A stretch of 64,000 nt of DNA from CAWATG01 sp963785035. Its GTDB lineage: Bacteria > Actinomycetota > Acidimicrobiia > IMCC26256 > CAWATG01. The notes under the pieces were generated by a model. It did not search any database and was not told the origin of the DNA. It saw only the letters and a list, made by a program, of their open reading frames with translations. Location: the NCBI GenBank assembly GCA_963785035.1, contig CAWATG010000015.1, forward strand, positions 124,001 to 188,000, read 5' to 3'. Both the position numbers and the translations under genes were made by a program. Shown one piece after another: positions 9,800 through 17,421 of this stretch; the first letter of the stretch is position 1, and each line of letters starts with the position of its first letter.

Positions 9800-11362
9800 A
9801 TGTTGTCGCCACTGAGCCGTGAGAACCGCTCGCTTGCCCACACGTCCACCGTTGTGTTCGCCGTCGTGGCGCTCGTGGTGGCATCGGGTGCGATCATCAC
9901 GGCTGCACAGGCCAACGGGAAGTCGTCCGACGCAAAGTCCGAGGCGCGTGCCGCCAATGGCACCAAAGTCGAACTCTCCGAGTATCGATTGACGCCCTCG
10001 TCAGCGTCGGTATCACGCGACGGGGTGCTGACCGTGACGAATTCCGGAGCGATTGTGCACAACCTCGTGATCGAAGGCACCGATCGCAAGACGCGTGATC
10101 TCTCCAGCGGTCAGGGCGACACGATCAACGTCAAGGGTTTGAAGGACGGCGAGTACGCGATCTATTGCGCGATCCCGGGCCATCGCTCGCAGGGAATGGT
10201 GGGAACGGTCTCGGTCGGGTCGTCGGGTACATCGGGCATGGCCGGTCACACGTCGGAAGTCGGCGAGTCGGTTGCAGCATTGCTCGCGCAGAACGAAGCG
10301 ATGGACGAACGCCAAAAGAAGCCGGTTGCCGAGTACGTCGCCCAGGTCACGCCGATCCTGGAGCACTACCTGGCGACCGGCGAGGTGGCGCTCGACCGGT
10401 ACAAGGCAAACACTGAGGGTGTCGGGAACCAGCGCCTCGAGCCGACGATCCTTGCCGATGGGACCAAGCAGTTCGTGCTCGAAGCGCAGCTCAAAGACTG
10501 GGAAGTTGCGCCCGGAAAGATGGTGCGCGCCTGGACGTACAACGGGACGGTTCCCGGTCCCGCTCTGCATGTCGCCACCGGTGATCGCTTGCGCATCGTG
10601 TTGAAGAACAGTCTGCCGCAATCGACGGAGATCCATCTTCATGGGTTGGACACGCCCATGAACGCTGATGGTGTTCCGTTCGTGACCGGTTCGCAACACA
10701 CGTATGCGAAGGGATGCGACGAAACCAAACTGGAGACGTGCAAAGAGATTCCTGTACCGAAGGACTCGCCCTACGGTCTCACCGACCCTGTGAAACCCGG
10801 CCAACTGCGCACCTACACCTTCACGGTGCGTAACGGGCCGTCCGTCGGTATGTATCACTCGCATCACATGGCTCAGGAGCAGGTTCCCAATGGCATGGTC
10901 GGTGTGCTCGAGGTCGATGACCTGCCGTTGCCGCGAGGTGTCGATCGTATTGAGGCACGAGTCCCCATGGTTGTCAACGACGCGGGTGTCATCGGCCTCT
11001 CGTTGAACGGCAAGTCGTTTCCCGCAACGGCACCGGTGATTACGCATGTCGGCAAGTGGACGCAAATCGACTACTACAACGAGGGCATGCAGTATCACCC
11101 CATGCACTTGCACGGGATGCCCCAACTCGTCATCGCTCTCGATGGCCATCCATTGCCTGAGCCTCACTACGAAGACACGGTGTCGGTCGCGCCAGGTCAA
11201 CGGGTGAGCGTGCTTGTGCGCCCGACTGCCGAGCTGCTCGGCCCTGTATTTCAAGGCAAGACGCTGCCTGGGATCTGGGCCTTTCACTGCCACATCCTGT
11301 CGCATGCTGAAGGCGAAGACGGGATGTTCGGCATGGTGACGACGCTGATGGTCTTGCCGTAG
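9800..11362 (+). CDS. Exported multicopper oxidase with N-terminal cupredoxin domain
   Basis: 520 residues. An N-terminal hydrophobic segment (about 15-38) exports or anchors the protein. Residues 52-140 form a plastocyanin-like domain with a complete type 1 copper set visible as His87, Cys123, His128 and Met133. Two multicopper-oxidase domains follow with the four copper motifs HLHG (279-282), HSHH (353-356), HPMHLHG (433-439) and HCHILSHAEGEDGM (496-509). The second type 1 site and the trinuclear centre are therefore predicted intact. Likely substrates are metal ions or phenols; nitrite reductase is less likely because domain 1 has Ser, not Cys, next to its histidine pair. Monocistronic; start ATG 9800. 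Confidence 0.88.
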   Translation: MLSPLSRENRSLAHTSTVVFAVVALVVASGAIITAAQANGKSSDAKSEARAANGTKVELSEYRLTPSSASVSRDGVLTVTNSGAIVHNLVIEGTDRKTRDLSSGQGDTINVKGLKDGEYAIYCAIPGHRSQGMVGTVSVGSSGTSGMAGHTSEVGESVAALLAQNEAMDERQKKPVAEYVAQVTPILEHYLATGEVALDRYKANTEGVGNQRLEPTILADGTKQFVLEAQLKDWEVAPGKMVRAWTYNGTVPGPALHVATGDRLRIVLKNSLPQSTEIHLHGLDTPMNADGVPFVTGSQHTYAKGCDETKLETCKEIPVPKDSPYGLTDPVKPGQLRTYTFTVRNGPSVGMYHSHHMAQEQVPNGMVGVLEVDDLPLPRGVDRIEARVPMVVNDAGVIGLSLNGKSFPATAPVITHVGKWTQIDYYNEGMQYHPMHLHGMPQLVIALDGHPLPEPHYEDTVSVAPGQRVSVLVRPTAELLGPVFQGKTLPGIWAFHCHILSHAEGEDGMFGMVTTLMVLP

Positions 11363-11418
11363 CGCGGCGAGAGTCGTGGTGGTGCGTAAGACTGCACTCC
11401 CATGGCAAAGATTGTGGT

Positions 11419-13191
11419 GTGAGAACGGGACGGGACGCCGACGTGGGGTCCGAACCGCGGTGGCGGCCGTCACGCAACCTCAAGGTACTGAGCGCAGTGA
11501 GCTTCACGCAGGACTGCGCTTCGGACATGTTGTATCCGCTCCTACCCGTCTTTCTCACGACCGTGTTGGGCGCGCCCGTTGTTGCTGTCGGCGCAGCAGA
11601 AGGCCTCGCAGATGCTGCGTCAGTCGTGACCAAACTCGTCGCGGGCCGTCTCGCGCGGGTCCATCGGCGTCGTCGCTGGATCGCTGCGGGCTATGGCTTG
11701 GCCGCTGTCGGCAAGGTGATTGTCGCCGTGTCGTTCGTGTGGCCGCTCGTTTTGCTCGGACGCGTGGTCGATCGTTTCGGTAAGGGCATGCGCGGTGTGC
11801 CACGTGACGCGATGATCGCGGACGATGAACCTGCCGTCTCACGCGGGCGGGCGTTTGGCTTTCATCGTTCGTTCGACACGCTCGGCGCGGTGATCGGTCC
11901 GCTCGGCGGGCTTGCGCTCCTGCACGTGCTGGACGATCGGATTCGTCCAGTGCTTGTGATAGCGCTGATACCAGCCGTGGTCAGTGTTGTGCTCGTCGCG
12001 CTGCTGCGTGAGCATCAACCGCGGGACGCGCCGCCGGCCGGTGTTGTGCCGGCGCCAGATATCGGAATGGGCGAGCGGCGTCGGTTACCGCGGAAGTATT
12101 GGCGGGCGATGCTGCCGCTCGGCGCGTTCGCGCTCGTGAACTCGACGGATGCATTGTTGCTCCAGCGTGCTTCTGAGCTTGGGCTGTCGATTTCGGCGGT
12201 CATCGTTTGTTACGTGCTGTACAACCTGGTGTACGCAGCGCTGGGATATCCGGCAGGCGCATGGGCCGACCGCGTGTCACCGCGCACGGTGTACATGCTG
12301 GGCCTTGTCGTGTTTGCCGTCGTGTATCTCGGCCTCGGTCTCGCGACATCGTCGACGGCGGTGTGGCTGCTCCTGCCGGTATACGGTGCATTCACCGCTC
12401 TGACCGACGGCGTGAGCCGTGCGTGGGTTGCGAACCTGGTGGCCGGTGAAGACCGAACCTGGGCATTGGGGGTGCATGGCGCGATGACCGGTGTCGGTGC
12501 GTTGTGCGCTGGGGTGTGGTCGGGCTTGGCGTGGGGTGGTTCGGGACGCCTGCCGCTCGCCGTCTCAGGTTGTGTTGCACTCGTCGTGGTGCTGTGGCTC
12601 GGTGTTGGGACAAGGCGCGGCACGTTTTCGGATTTCGTAGGCACACCGGGCCGGTGCGCCGAAGCGGTGGCCGGTCGCGAATCCGTGGGACGCAGGAGTG
12701 GTGGATCAGTTGCGTGTGACGGAGAGCGCGGCGGGGTTCGCGAGGGTCTGGAACACCACGCAGTACCGCTCGGTCGTCGCTATGAGCGCGTCGAGGTCTT
12801 CGCTGGAGGCTTCAGATTCCAGGTCGAAGGTCAACCGGATCGATCGGAACCCGACGGGGGTGTCGCGATCAACGCCGAGCGTGCCTCGGAAGTCGAGGTC
12901 TCCTTCCGCCCGTACAACGCCGGTCACGTCGATGCCACGGTTCGTCGCTACGGACCGCAGGGTGACACCGGCGCAGGCCACGAGTGCTTGGAGGAGCATG
13001 TCGCCCGAGCAGGCGAGGGTGCCATCACCGCCGGTGGCAGGGTGCAGACCAGCCTCGACGAGGGCGTGGCCGGTCTGCACCGAGCAGCTGACCTGACTGT
13101 CGGCGAGGGATCCGTCGGCATGCAGGGTGATGACCGCGGCGGCGGGCTCGGACCGGTAGCGATCCTTGAGCGGGGACTGCACTCGACGTAG
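11419..13191 (+). CDS. MFS transporter with abnormal C-terminal read-through
   Basis: The first about 405 residues form a normal 12-helix major-facilitator protein, with GKGMRGVPRDAMIADD and AFGFHRSFDTLGAVIGP as the conserved cytoplasmic loop and following helix. The substrate is unknown. From about 12640 on, the frame continues some 185 codons into Arg/Gly/Glu-rich sequence that has no family resemblance and is antisense to the OsmC gene, which is clearly the real coding strand there. The native stop has probably been lost by a frame change near 12640-12680. GTG start at 11419. The functional transporter probably ends before the OsmC gene. Confidence 0.8.
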   Translation: MRTGRDADVGSEPRWRPSRNLKVLSAVSFTQDCASDMLYPLLPVFLTTVLGAPVVAVGAAEGLADAASVVTKLVAGRLARVHRRRRWIAAGYGLAAVGKVIVAVSFVWPLVLLGRVVDRFGKGMRGVPRDAMIADDEPAVSRGRAFGFHRSFDTLGAVIGPLGGLALLHVLDDRIRPVLVIALIPAVVSVVLVALLREHQPRDAPPAGVVPAPDIGMGERRRLPRKYWRAMLPLGAFALVNSTDALLLQRASELGLSISAVIVCYVLYNLVYAALGYPAGAWADRVSPRTVYMLGLVVFAVVYLGLGLATSSTAVWLLLPVYGAFTALTDGVSRAWVANLVAGEDRTWALGVHGAMTGVGALCAGVWSGLAWGGSGRLPLAVSGCVALVVVLWLGVGTRRGTFSDFVGTPGRCAEAVAGRESVGRRSGGSVACDGERGGVREGLEHHAVPLGRRYERVEVFAGGFRFQVEGQPDRSEPDGGVAINAERASEVEVSFRPYNAGHVDATVRRYGPQGDTGAGHECLEEHVARAGEGAITAGGRVQTSLDEGVAGLHRAADLTVGEGSVGMQGDDRGGGLGPVAILERGLHST

Positions 13192-13206
13192 CTCGTCACC
13201 ATCCAT
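12706..13206 (-). CDS. OsmC/Ohr-family protein
   Basis: 166 residues. The family hallmark is seen: Cys78 in the LLQALVACAG helix, a second Cys149 in TERYCVV, and the edge strand VVRAEGDLDFRGTLG. OsmC-like proteins are thiol peroxidases or related redox proteins acting in the cytoplasm. The start ATG 13206 has AGGAG seven bases upstream. The gene lies fully within the 3' read-through of the MFS frame on the other strand, and its 5' end is close to the toxin-antitoxin pair on the plus strand. Confidence 0.88.
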   Translation of the reverse strand: MDGDELRRVQSPLKDRYRSEPAAAVITLHADGSLADSQVSCSVQTGHALVEAGLHPATGGDGTLACSGDMLLQALVACAGVTLRSVATNRGIDVTGVVRAEGDLDFRGTLGVDRDTPVGFRSIRLTFDLESEASSEDLDALIATTERYCVVFQTLANPAALSVTRN

Positions 13207-13274
13207 CGAAGGTCTCCTGTTGTCGTCGGGGCCGGGTACTGGTCAGAACCGCGATGTCGGCGGCGGTGGGATCG

Positions 13275-13561
13275 ATGAGTGTACGGACCCGCCGCCTGCA
13301 CCCGCGGACATCGATGGAAAACAGGCACGGCAAGGCACTGCGGTCGAGGCGGAGCTCACGCCTGAGGGCATCCTGCTGCGGCCCCAGAAGCTCATCGACG
13401 CAACGCAAGCGTGGTTCTGGGACCCGACCTGGCAGGCTGGTGAACGCGACTCTGACGCCGACCGTGCCGCCGGGCGGGTGGAAGCCTTCCACTCTGGCGA
13501 GGCGTTGATCGCCGGCCTCCAGTCGATAGCCAAGCCGGTCAGGACTCGCCGAAAGCGCTGA
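13275..13561 (+). CDS. AbrB/MazE-type antitoxin, apparently frame-shifted near its N-terminus
   Basis: The C-terminal 75 codons read as a standard AbrB-family antitoxin: GTAVEAELTPEGILLRP, then a tail with AWFWDPTWQAGERDSDAD and AAGRVEAFHSGEAL typical of such antitoxins. The N-terminal DNA-binding strand appears in the neighbouring frame from ATG 13275 (MSVRTRRLH) and joins PADIDGKQARQG in the main frame near 13300, implying one indel there. In the main frame there is no ATG or GTG start outside the OsmC antisense region. Its stop is six bases before the toxin start, the usual antitoxin-toxin order. Confidence 0.6.
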
Positions 13562-13566
13562 GTCGC

Positions 13567-13857
13567 GTGCCGACCTACGCGTGGCTCGCTCGGTTCCGAG
13601 CGGACTTCGAACGCCTTACCCCGACGCAACAGGCCGCCTTTCTCGTCGCCGTCCAGCAGTTCGTCGACGATCTCCAGGCTGGTCGCTTCCGCAACGGCCT
13701 GCGTGTCAAAGGCATCCAAGGTGCGTCGGGCATCTTCGAAATGACCTGGGCGCCAGACGGCCGAGCCACCTTCGAGTACGGACCTGTGGTGGCCGACGGC
13801 GAGCCCCACGTGATCTGGCGGCGGATCGGCACCCACGCGATCTTCAAGCAGCCGTGA
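13567..13857 (+). CDS. RelE/ParE-family toxin
   Basis: 96 residues, GTG start six bases after the antitoxin stop. The pattern FRADFERLTPTQQAAFLVAVQQFVDDL followed by a basic beta-rich half (GLRVKGIQGASGIFEMTWAPDGRATFEYG, HVIWRRIGTH) matches small RelE/ParE-like toxins. Such toxins cleave mRNA on the ribosome or poison gyrase; which applies is not evident. The pair sits next to the decayed tRNA-bounded region, a common place for such modules. Confidence 0.72.
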   Translation: MPTYAWLARFRADFERLTPTQQAAFLVAVQQFVDDLQAGRFRNGLRVKGIQGASGIFEMTWAPDGRATFEYGPVVADGEPHVIWRRIGTHAIFKQP

Positions 13858-14041
13858 CCGTCACGACAAGATCGATACGTCCGGCGCCTTCACCCTGTGC
13901 CGGGGAACCAGACTCCGCCGCTGCGGTGTGGGCTGAGTCCACAACCGCGTGCAGAAAGGATTTCGAGTCGCCCGCGCCAACAGTCGTTGACCCGTTGGCT
14001 CGGCTGGTCTCGTGCGTCACGATGACGCGCGACATCACAGA

Positions 14042-14106
14042 GCGCCCCGGCAGGATTCAAGCCTGCGACGCACGGTTCGGAAACCGATGCTCTATCCCCT
14101 GAGCAG
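14042..14106 (-). repeat. Degenerate partial tRNA-Arg copy (att-like repeat)
   Basis: On the minus strand this reads as a tRNA from the D-arm to the 3' end: D-arm GCTCAGGGGATAGAGC and T-arm GCAGGCTTGAATCCTGC are recognisable. Relative to the intact gene at 18652-18724 it has lost the 5' acceptor strand, one C in the 3' acceptor, and a base in the anticodon loop (TTTCCGAACC instead of TTTCCTAAACC), so it cannot work as a tRNA. The integrase pseudogene frame ends inside it. Confidence 0.75.
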
Positions 14107-14829
14107 CGGAGCGGAACCATCTCGGTAACTTTCGGGAGCCGATGCGAAGGGGACCGCCGCGGGCGGCGGTGAGTATGAAGTCGTTGGGACCCTCGTCGAC
14201 GCACGCCGCGACGAGTTCGTCGTGGAGGAACTTGGGGACTGAGACCTCGCGGCTTGCAGGTGTCTTGGGCTTACCGAACGAGAGTCGACCGTAACGTCGG
14301 TCGCGGCTGCTGCGACGCGGCGCCGTCCGCGCGGGAGCTTGAAGGGGCCAACTCGCAGAGCGACGGCTTCGGCCCAATGAAGTCCGCAGTTGCCAAGTGT
14401 CCGAACGGAGGGCTGCGTGACCCCCAAACGAATCAGTGAGGGCGTCGACCTCGTCGTGCGTCAGGTATCGGTCCTCTGGCTCCAGCAGGCGGGGAAGGCG
14501 CTGGTCCTTCACGGCCGCGCTGAGCATCGAGGAAAGGAGGCCGTGCGCCTGGCACACGCGTGACGCCGACAACCCTCGCCATATGAGATCCGCGACGCAC
14601 TCGGCAACATCGGCGTGCCGGATCGCGTCAAGCGGCCCGCGCTCCCACTGCGGCGCGATCAGGGTTCGCCACGAGGCGGCGTAGGCCTCGATCATCATGG
14701 GCTTGACGTTCGTGCGCGTCGCCGACCACCTTTCCGACCATTCGCCAAGTGTGATCCGCGCGCGGCGCGGCTCGACGTACTCGGCGCGAGCCACGGCTTC
14801 GCGAGCCCGTCGTGCTTCGCGATGCCCAT
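14057..14829 (-). pseudogene. Tyrosine recombinase (phage-type integrase), inactivated
   Basis: Remains of an arm-binding and core-binding integrase. The start MGIAKHDGLAKPW at 14829 has an AAGGA upstream. It is followed, after an apparent internal deletion and frame change, by YVEPRRARITLGEWSERW. The frame changes again for GLHWAEAVALRVG (about 14380) and back for FGKPKTPASREVSVP. The catalytic Arg of the usual GLRWGE box is His. The C-terminal HxxR box and tyrosine are missing because the gene runs into the partial tRNA copy. It cannot be active. It is the best evidence for past site-specific integration here. Confidence 0.8.
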
Positions 14830-14969
14830 GTAGCTACTTATCCTTCGTGTCTTACTGACCGAGCGGATTCCTGGGCGTGCTGCCTTCCCGCGTCGGTCTG
14901 TTCGGTGCCGCATCGCGCTCGAGTTGAACTGGAGCGCGACCCACGTCATTGCGCCAGGATTGCGCTTGG

Positions 14970-15165
14970 TTGCCGGTAGCCCGGACAGCCCGAGCGCCAG
15001 AAATCCGGGAACCATGATCGACGCAGCCGGCATGCCCCGCGCCGCGAGTCCGCTGATGTGGTTGCGCTGGTGTGGGTAGCCGGGGACCTGGCGAGCGGAC
15101 ATCAGCGCGGCCGAGCTGAAGGCGATCGGTCCCCACACACCCGCAAGACGTCGTGTTCCCGTCAC
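14970..15165 (-). pseudogene. DUF998 membrane protein, N-terminal fragment
   Basis: From a GTG at 15165 about 65 codons resemble the start of DUF998 integral membrane proteins: RRLAGVWGPIAFSSAALM, then RQVPGYPHQRNHISGLAARG and a second hydrophobic stretch. The resemblance stops abruptly near 14970, and the rest of the roughly 200-residue protein is absent. The following 140 bases before the integrase pseudogene hold nothing I recognise. Confidence 0.5.
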
Positions 15166-15210
15166 GTCGTCTGTCTCGCGCCGGCCGGGGCAGTCGACGG
15201 CAGTGTTCCC

Positions 15211-15714
15211 TCAGCGCAGGATGAGTGTGACGTCGGTGGTCGTCTCATCGGTGTCGTGGAACTGGAGCTCACCCTTCGCCGCCCGGTAACGGCCCGTACC
15301 GCCCGTGACGGCGATCGTTGCGCCATCGGCCGGTGGCTCCTCGAGACCTTGCGCGGTGATCTGGCCATCCTCGAGCGACAAGGTCATCGTCAGTTGCACC
15401 TCGGGTGGACCGTCAGCTGCGACGGTCGTGCCGAGGATGTGAGCGGCGAAGTGCCCGACCGTCTTGCCCTTCTCGTCGACCAGGACCCCGTGGTTGATAA
15501 GGAACTCGCCGATGTGATCACCGACTTCGAACCCCATCGGCTGAAGGGTGCAGTCGGGGCAGGGAATCACCGTCAGGCCGAGGTCCTGTCGGGCTTGCAG
15601 GCGGATGGGTCCGCGCCGGGCGCCGGTGGCCGGCCCGATGCCGACGGCGACGCTGGCCGCGAGGACCAGCGCGAACGCGCTGGTGGCAATGGCGATGATG
15701 CGTGATCGTCTCAT
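15211..15714 (-). CDS. Secreted allene-oxide-cyclase-like/dirigent-like barrel protein
   Basis: 167 residues with a good N-terminal signal peptide (MRRSRIIAIATSAFALVLAA, cleavage likely near VGIGPATGA). The mature part has the pattern of the AOC-barrel family found in actinobacterial secreted proteins: DHIGEFLINHGVLVDEKGK, a central beta-strand region, and the C-terminal VTGGTGRYRAAKGEL hallmark. Function unknown. ATG 15714 has GGAG three bases upstream. It is the most intact gene of this decayed region and lies downstream of the sigma/anti-sigma remnants on the same strand. Confidence 0.75.
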   Translation of the reverse strand: MRRSRIIAIATSAFALVLAASVAVGIGPATGARRGPIRLQARQDLGLTVIPCPDCTLQPMGFEVGDHIGEFLINHGVLVDEKGKTVGHFAAHILGTTVAADGPPEVQLTMTLSLEDGQITAQGLEEPPADGATIAVTGGTGRYRAAKGELQFHDTDETTTDVTLILR

Positions 15715-15748
15715 GAGCTCCGAGATCCCTTCGATATCTATTTGATGG

Positions 15749-16048
15749 TTAATGGCAAACTGGTCCGTGTTGCGGGCGGTCGTGCCGGCGCCGTCCCAGG
15801 TCAGTCATGACCACGCCGGCCGAGATGGAGCCCGATGGCGAGGTTGCGATACGGCGGGAGAATCGGCGGCGCCGGTCAAGAATGATGACCCCGGCATGGT
15901 CTTCGTCCTGGCGGAGCTGAGTCTCGATGCCGGCCCACAGGTCTGCGGGTGGAGCGACCAGTTCGGCATCTTCGGCGGTCAACTCGCGAAGCAGAGCTTC
16001 GAAGCGGTCGTCGTCGCCGTGGTGTTCTCGAGGAGTGTCGGTCGTCAT
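15749..16048 (-). pseudogene. Anti-sigma factor (RskA-like), truncated
   Basis: The first about 55 codons (DDRFEALLRELTAEDAELVAPP, then LWAGIETQL) read like the cytoplasmic domain of RskA-type anti-sigma factors. They start with ATG 16048, overlapping the end of the sigma gene as in native sigma/anti-sigma pairs. The transmembrane helix and extracytoplasmic domain are missing; the frame ends after 99 codons in unrelated sequence. It is therefore a stub that could at most bind a sigma factor. Confidence 0.55.
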
Positions 16049-17161
16049 CCGGCGCCCTCCAGATGTCGGCGGATGTTGGCAAGTCCGCGGCGGATATCGC
16101 TCTTGACGGTGCCGAGGGGGATGGAGAACTTCTCGGCGATCTCGGTATGGGTCAGGTCGCGGAGATAGGCGAGCTCGATGACCATACGGGATCGTTCCGG
16201 GAGCGACCGAAGGGCGTCTGCAACGAGCATGCGGTCCCCAATCTGTTCGACATCGGCTTCGACGGAAACGTCAACCGGCTCCATATCGGACCGTCGGTCG
16301 GCGTGGTCCAGCACGCGCTGTTCGGCGGGAACGGGCGAGTTGTCGACGCACCGACGCGCGGTTCTGCCGCCGACCTCTGGCGAGGCGATCCCATCGATCC
16401 GAGCCAAGCGGCCGAGTCGCGATTGTCGTGCACCGCACCGCCCCCGAGATGCTCGGCTGCTCGACAACGTCCTGCGCTGCCGCCGCGGCGCGATCGCACA
16501 TGCCCGATCGCGATCCGAACTCGTCGATCGGCTCGCGGAAGTCGCGGCGTCTCGACCCGCATCGTCGCCGCCGCAGACACGGAGCGCCGAACGCATCGAA
16601 CGCGACCTGCACGACGGTGCGCAACAGCGGATGCTGGCGGTTGCCTTCCAGCTCGAGAGCGCACGGCGTTCGATCGAACCAGCCGACACCACGCTTGGCG
16701 CCACGCTCGCAGCAGCCGTTCAGGACCTGCAGGCTGCGCTGGAGGACTGGTCGACTACCCGCGGTCTCGTGCCCGCCACCTTGGAGCGAGACGGTCTGCG
16801 CACCGCGCTCGGAGACCTCGCTTGGCCAGCGGTTGCGACCTCGAACTCCACGAGGCTGGGGATCAGACGCCTCGACCCGCTCGTCGAGGCGACCGTCTGG
16901 TTCGTGGCCAGCGAGGGCTTGGCGAACGTGGCGAAACACGCCCCGGGCGCACCAGCCAAGCTCATCCTCGGGCTTGACAACGGCATCCTCACGGTCGACG
17001 TCACTGACGCAGGCCCTGGAAGCGCCGTCGCCGAGGGATCGGCGGCAGAAGGAGTAGACGAGGGAGCCGTGGGCGTCGTAGGCGGCCCGGAGAGCCTTCT
17101 CGTCTCCACGCTCAAATGCTGCCTCAACCGCTTCGGTTGGCCACAGCTCCGCTGTCGACAT
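16045..17161 (-). pseudogene. ECF sigma factor (SigK-like), interrupted by a foreign gene fragment
   Basis: The N-terminal part begins at ATG 17161: AVEAAFERGDEKALRAAYDAHG then VYSFCRRSLG, which is sigma region 2.1. It breaks off near 17030. The C-terminal part resumes left of about 16460 with degenerate region 2 sequence and then a clear region 4: VADALRSLPERSRMVIELAY and LPLGTVKSDIRRGLANIRRHL, ending at 16045. Between them lies part of a histidine kinase gene on the opposite strand. Further frame breaks are present in the resumed part, so no functional sigma factor is made. Order sigma/anti-sigma/fasciclin recalls the SigK regulon locus. Confidence 0.75.
16460..17030 (+). pseudogene. Internal fragment of a NarL-type sensor histidine kinase inserted in the sigma gene
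   Basis: On the plus strand the dimerisation/phospho-acceptor box ERIERDLHDGAQQRMLAVAF is clear near 16600. The C-terminal ATPase-domain pieces WFVASEGLANVAKHAPG and LTVDVTDAGPG follow near 16900-17020. Just before the His box the expected linker appears in another frame (RIVAAADTERR), so there are also small frame breaks. Neither the N-terminal sensor nor the C-terminal end is present. Boundaries with sigma sequence are within about 15 bases. Confidence 0.7.
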
Positions 17162-17261
17162 GCGGGGAGCGTATCGCGCTCGTTTGTGGGTAGGCGCGGA
17201 TGACATGGATCGAAACAATCATATCGGACTGGACGTTGAACTCTCATCGGCGTTTTCCAAT

Positions 17262-17310
17262 CTCGAATTAAAAATAATTATATTTATTATCGGTAATATT
17301 AGGGTCCGCG
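17262..17310 (-). promoter_or_regulatory. Extreme AT-rich island with a perfect -10 element upstream of the sigma remnant
   Basis: About 45 bases almost wholly A/T stand out sharply in this GC-rich sequence. On the minus strand they contain TATAAT at 17282-17277, about 115 bases before the sigma start. No good -35 box at 17 bases is seen. It may be a promoter or the scar of an insertion. The rest of 17162-17421 holds no gene that I can support. Confidence 0.35.
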
Positions 17311-17421
17311 CTCCGTTTGTGTGGTGAAAGAGCAGGAGGGCGGTGATGACATCGGATCGAAAACAAGGGATGTCGGACGGACGTCGACCCTCTCGTCGGC
17401 GTCCGTCCGAATCCCGGGGGA

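Noticed and set aside
12640..13191. A fused second domain on the MFS transporter
   Set aside because: Composition and exact antisense position to OsmC show it is read-through, not a domain.
15949..17203. Long overlapping plus-strand frames of about 340 codons
   Set aside because: They run through antisense of sigma and anti-sigma remnants; only the histidine kinase piece within has real similarity.
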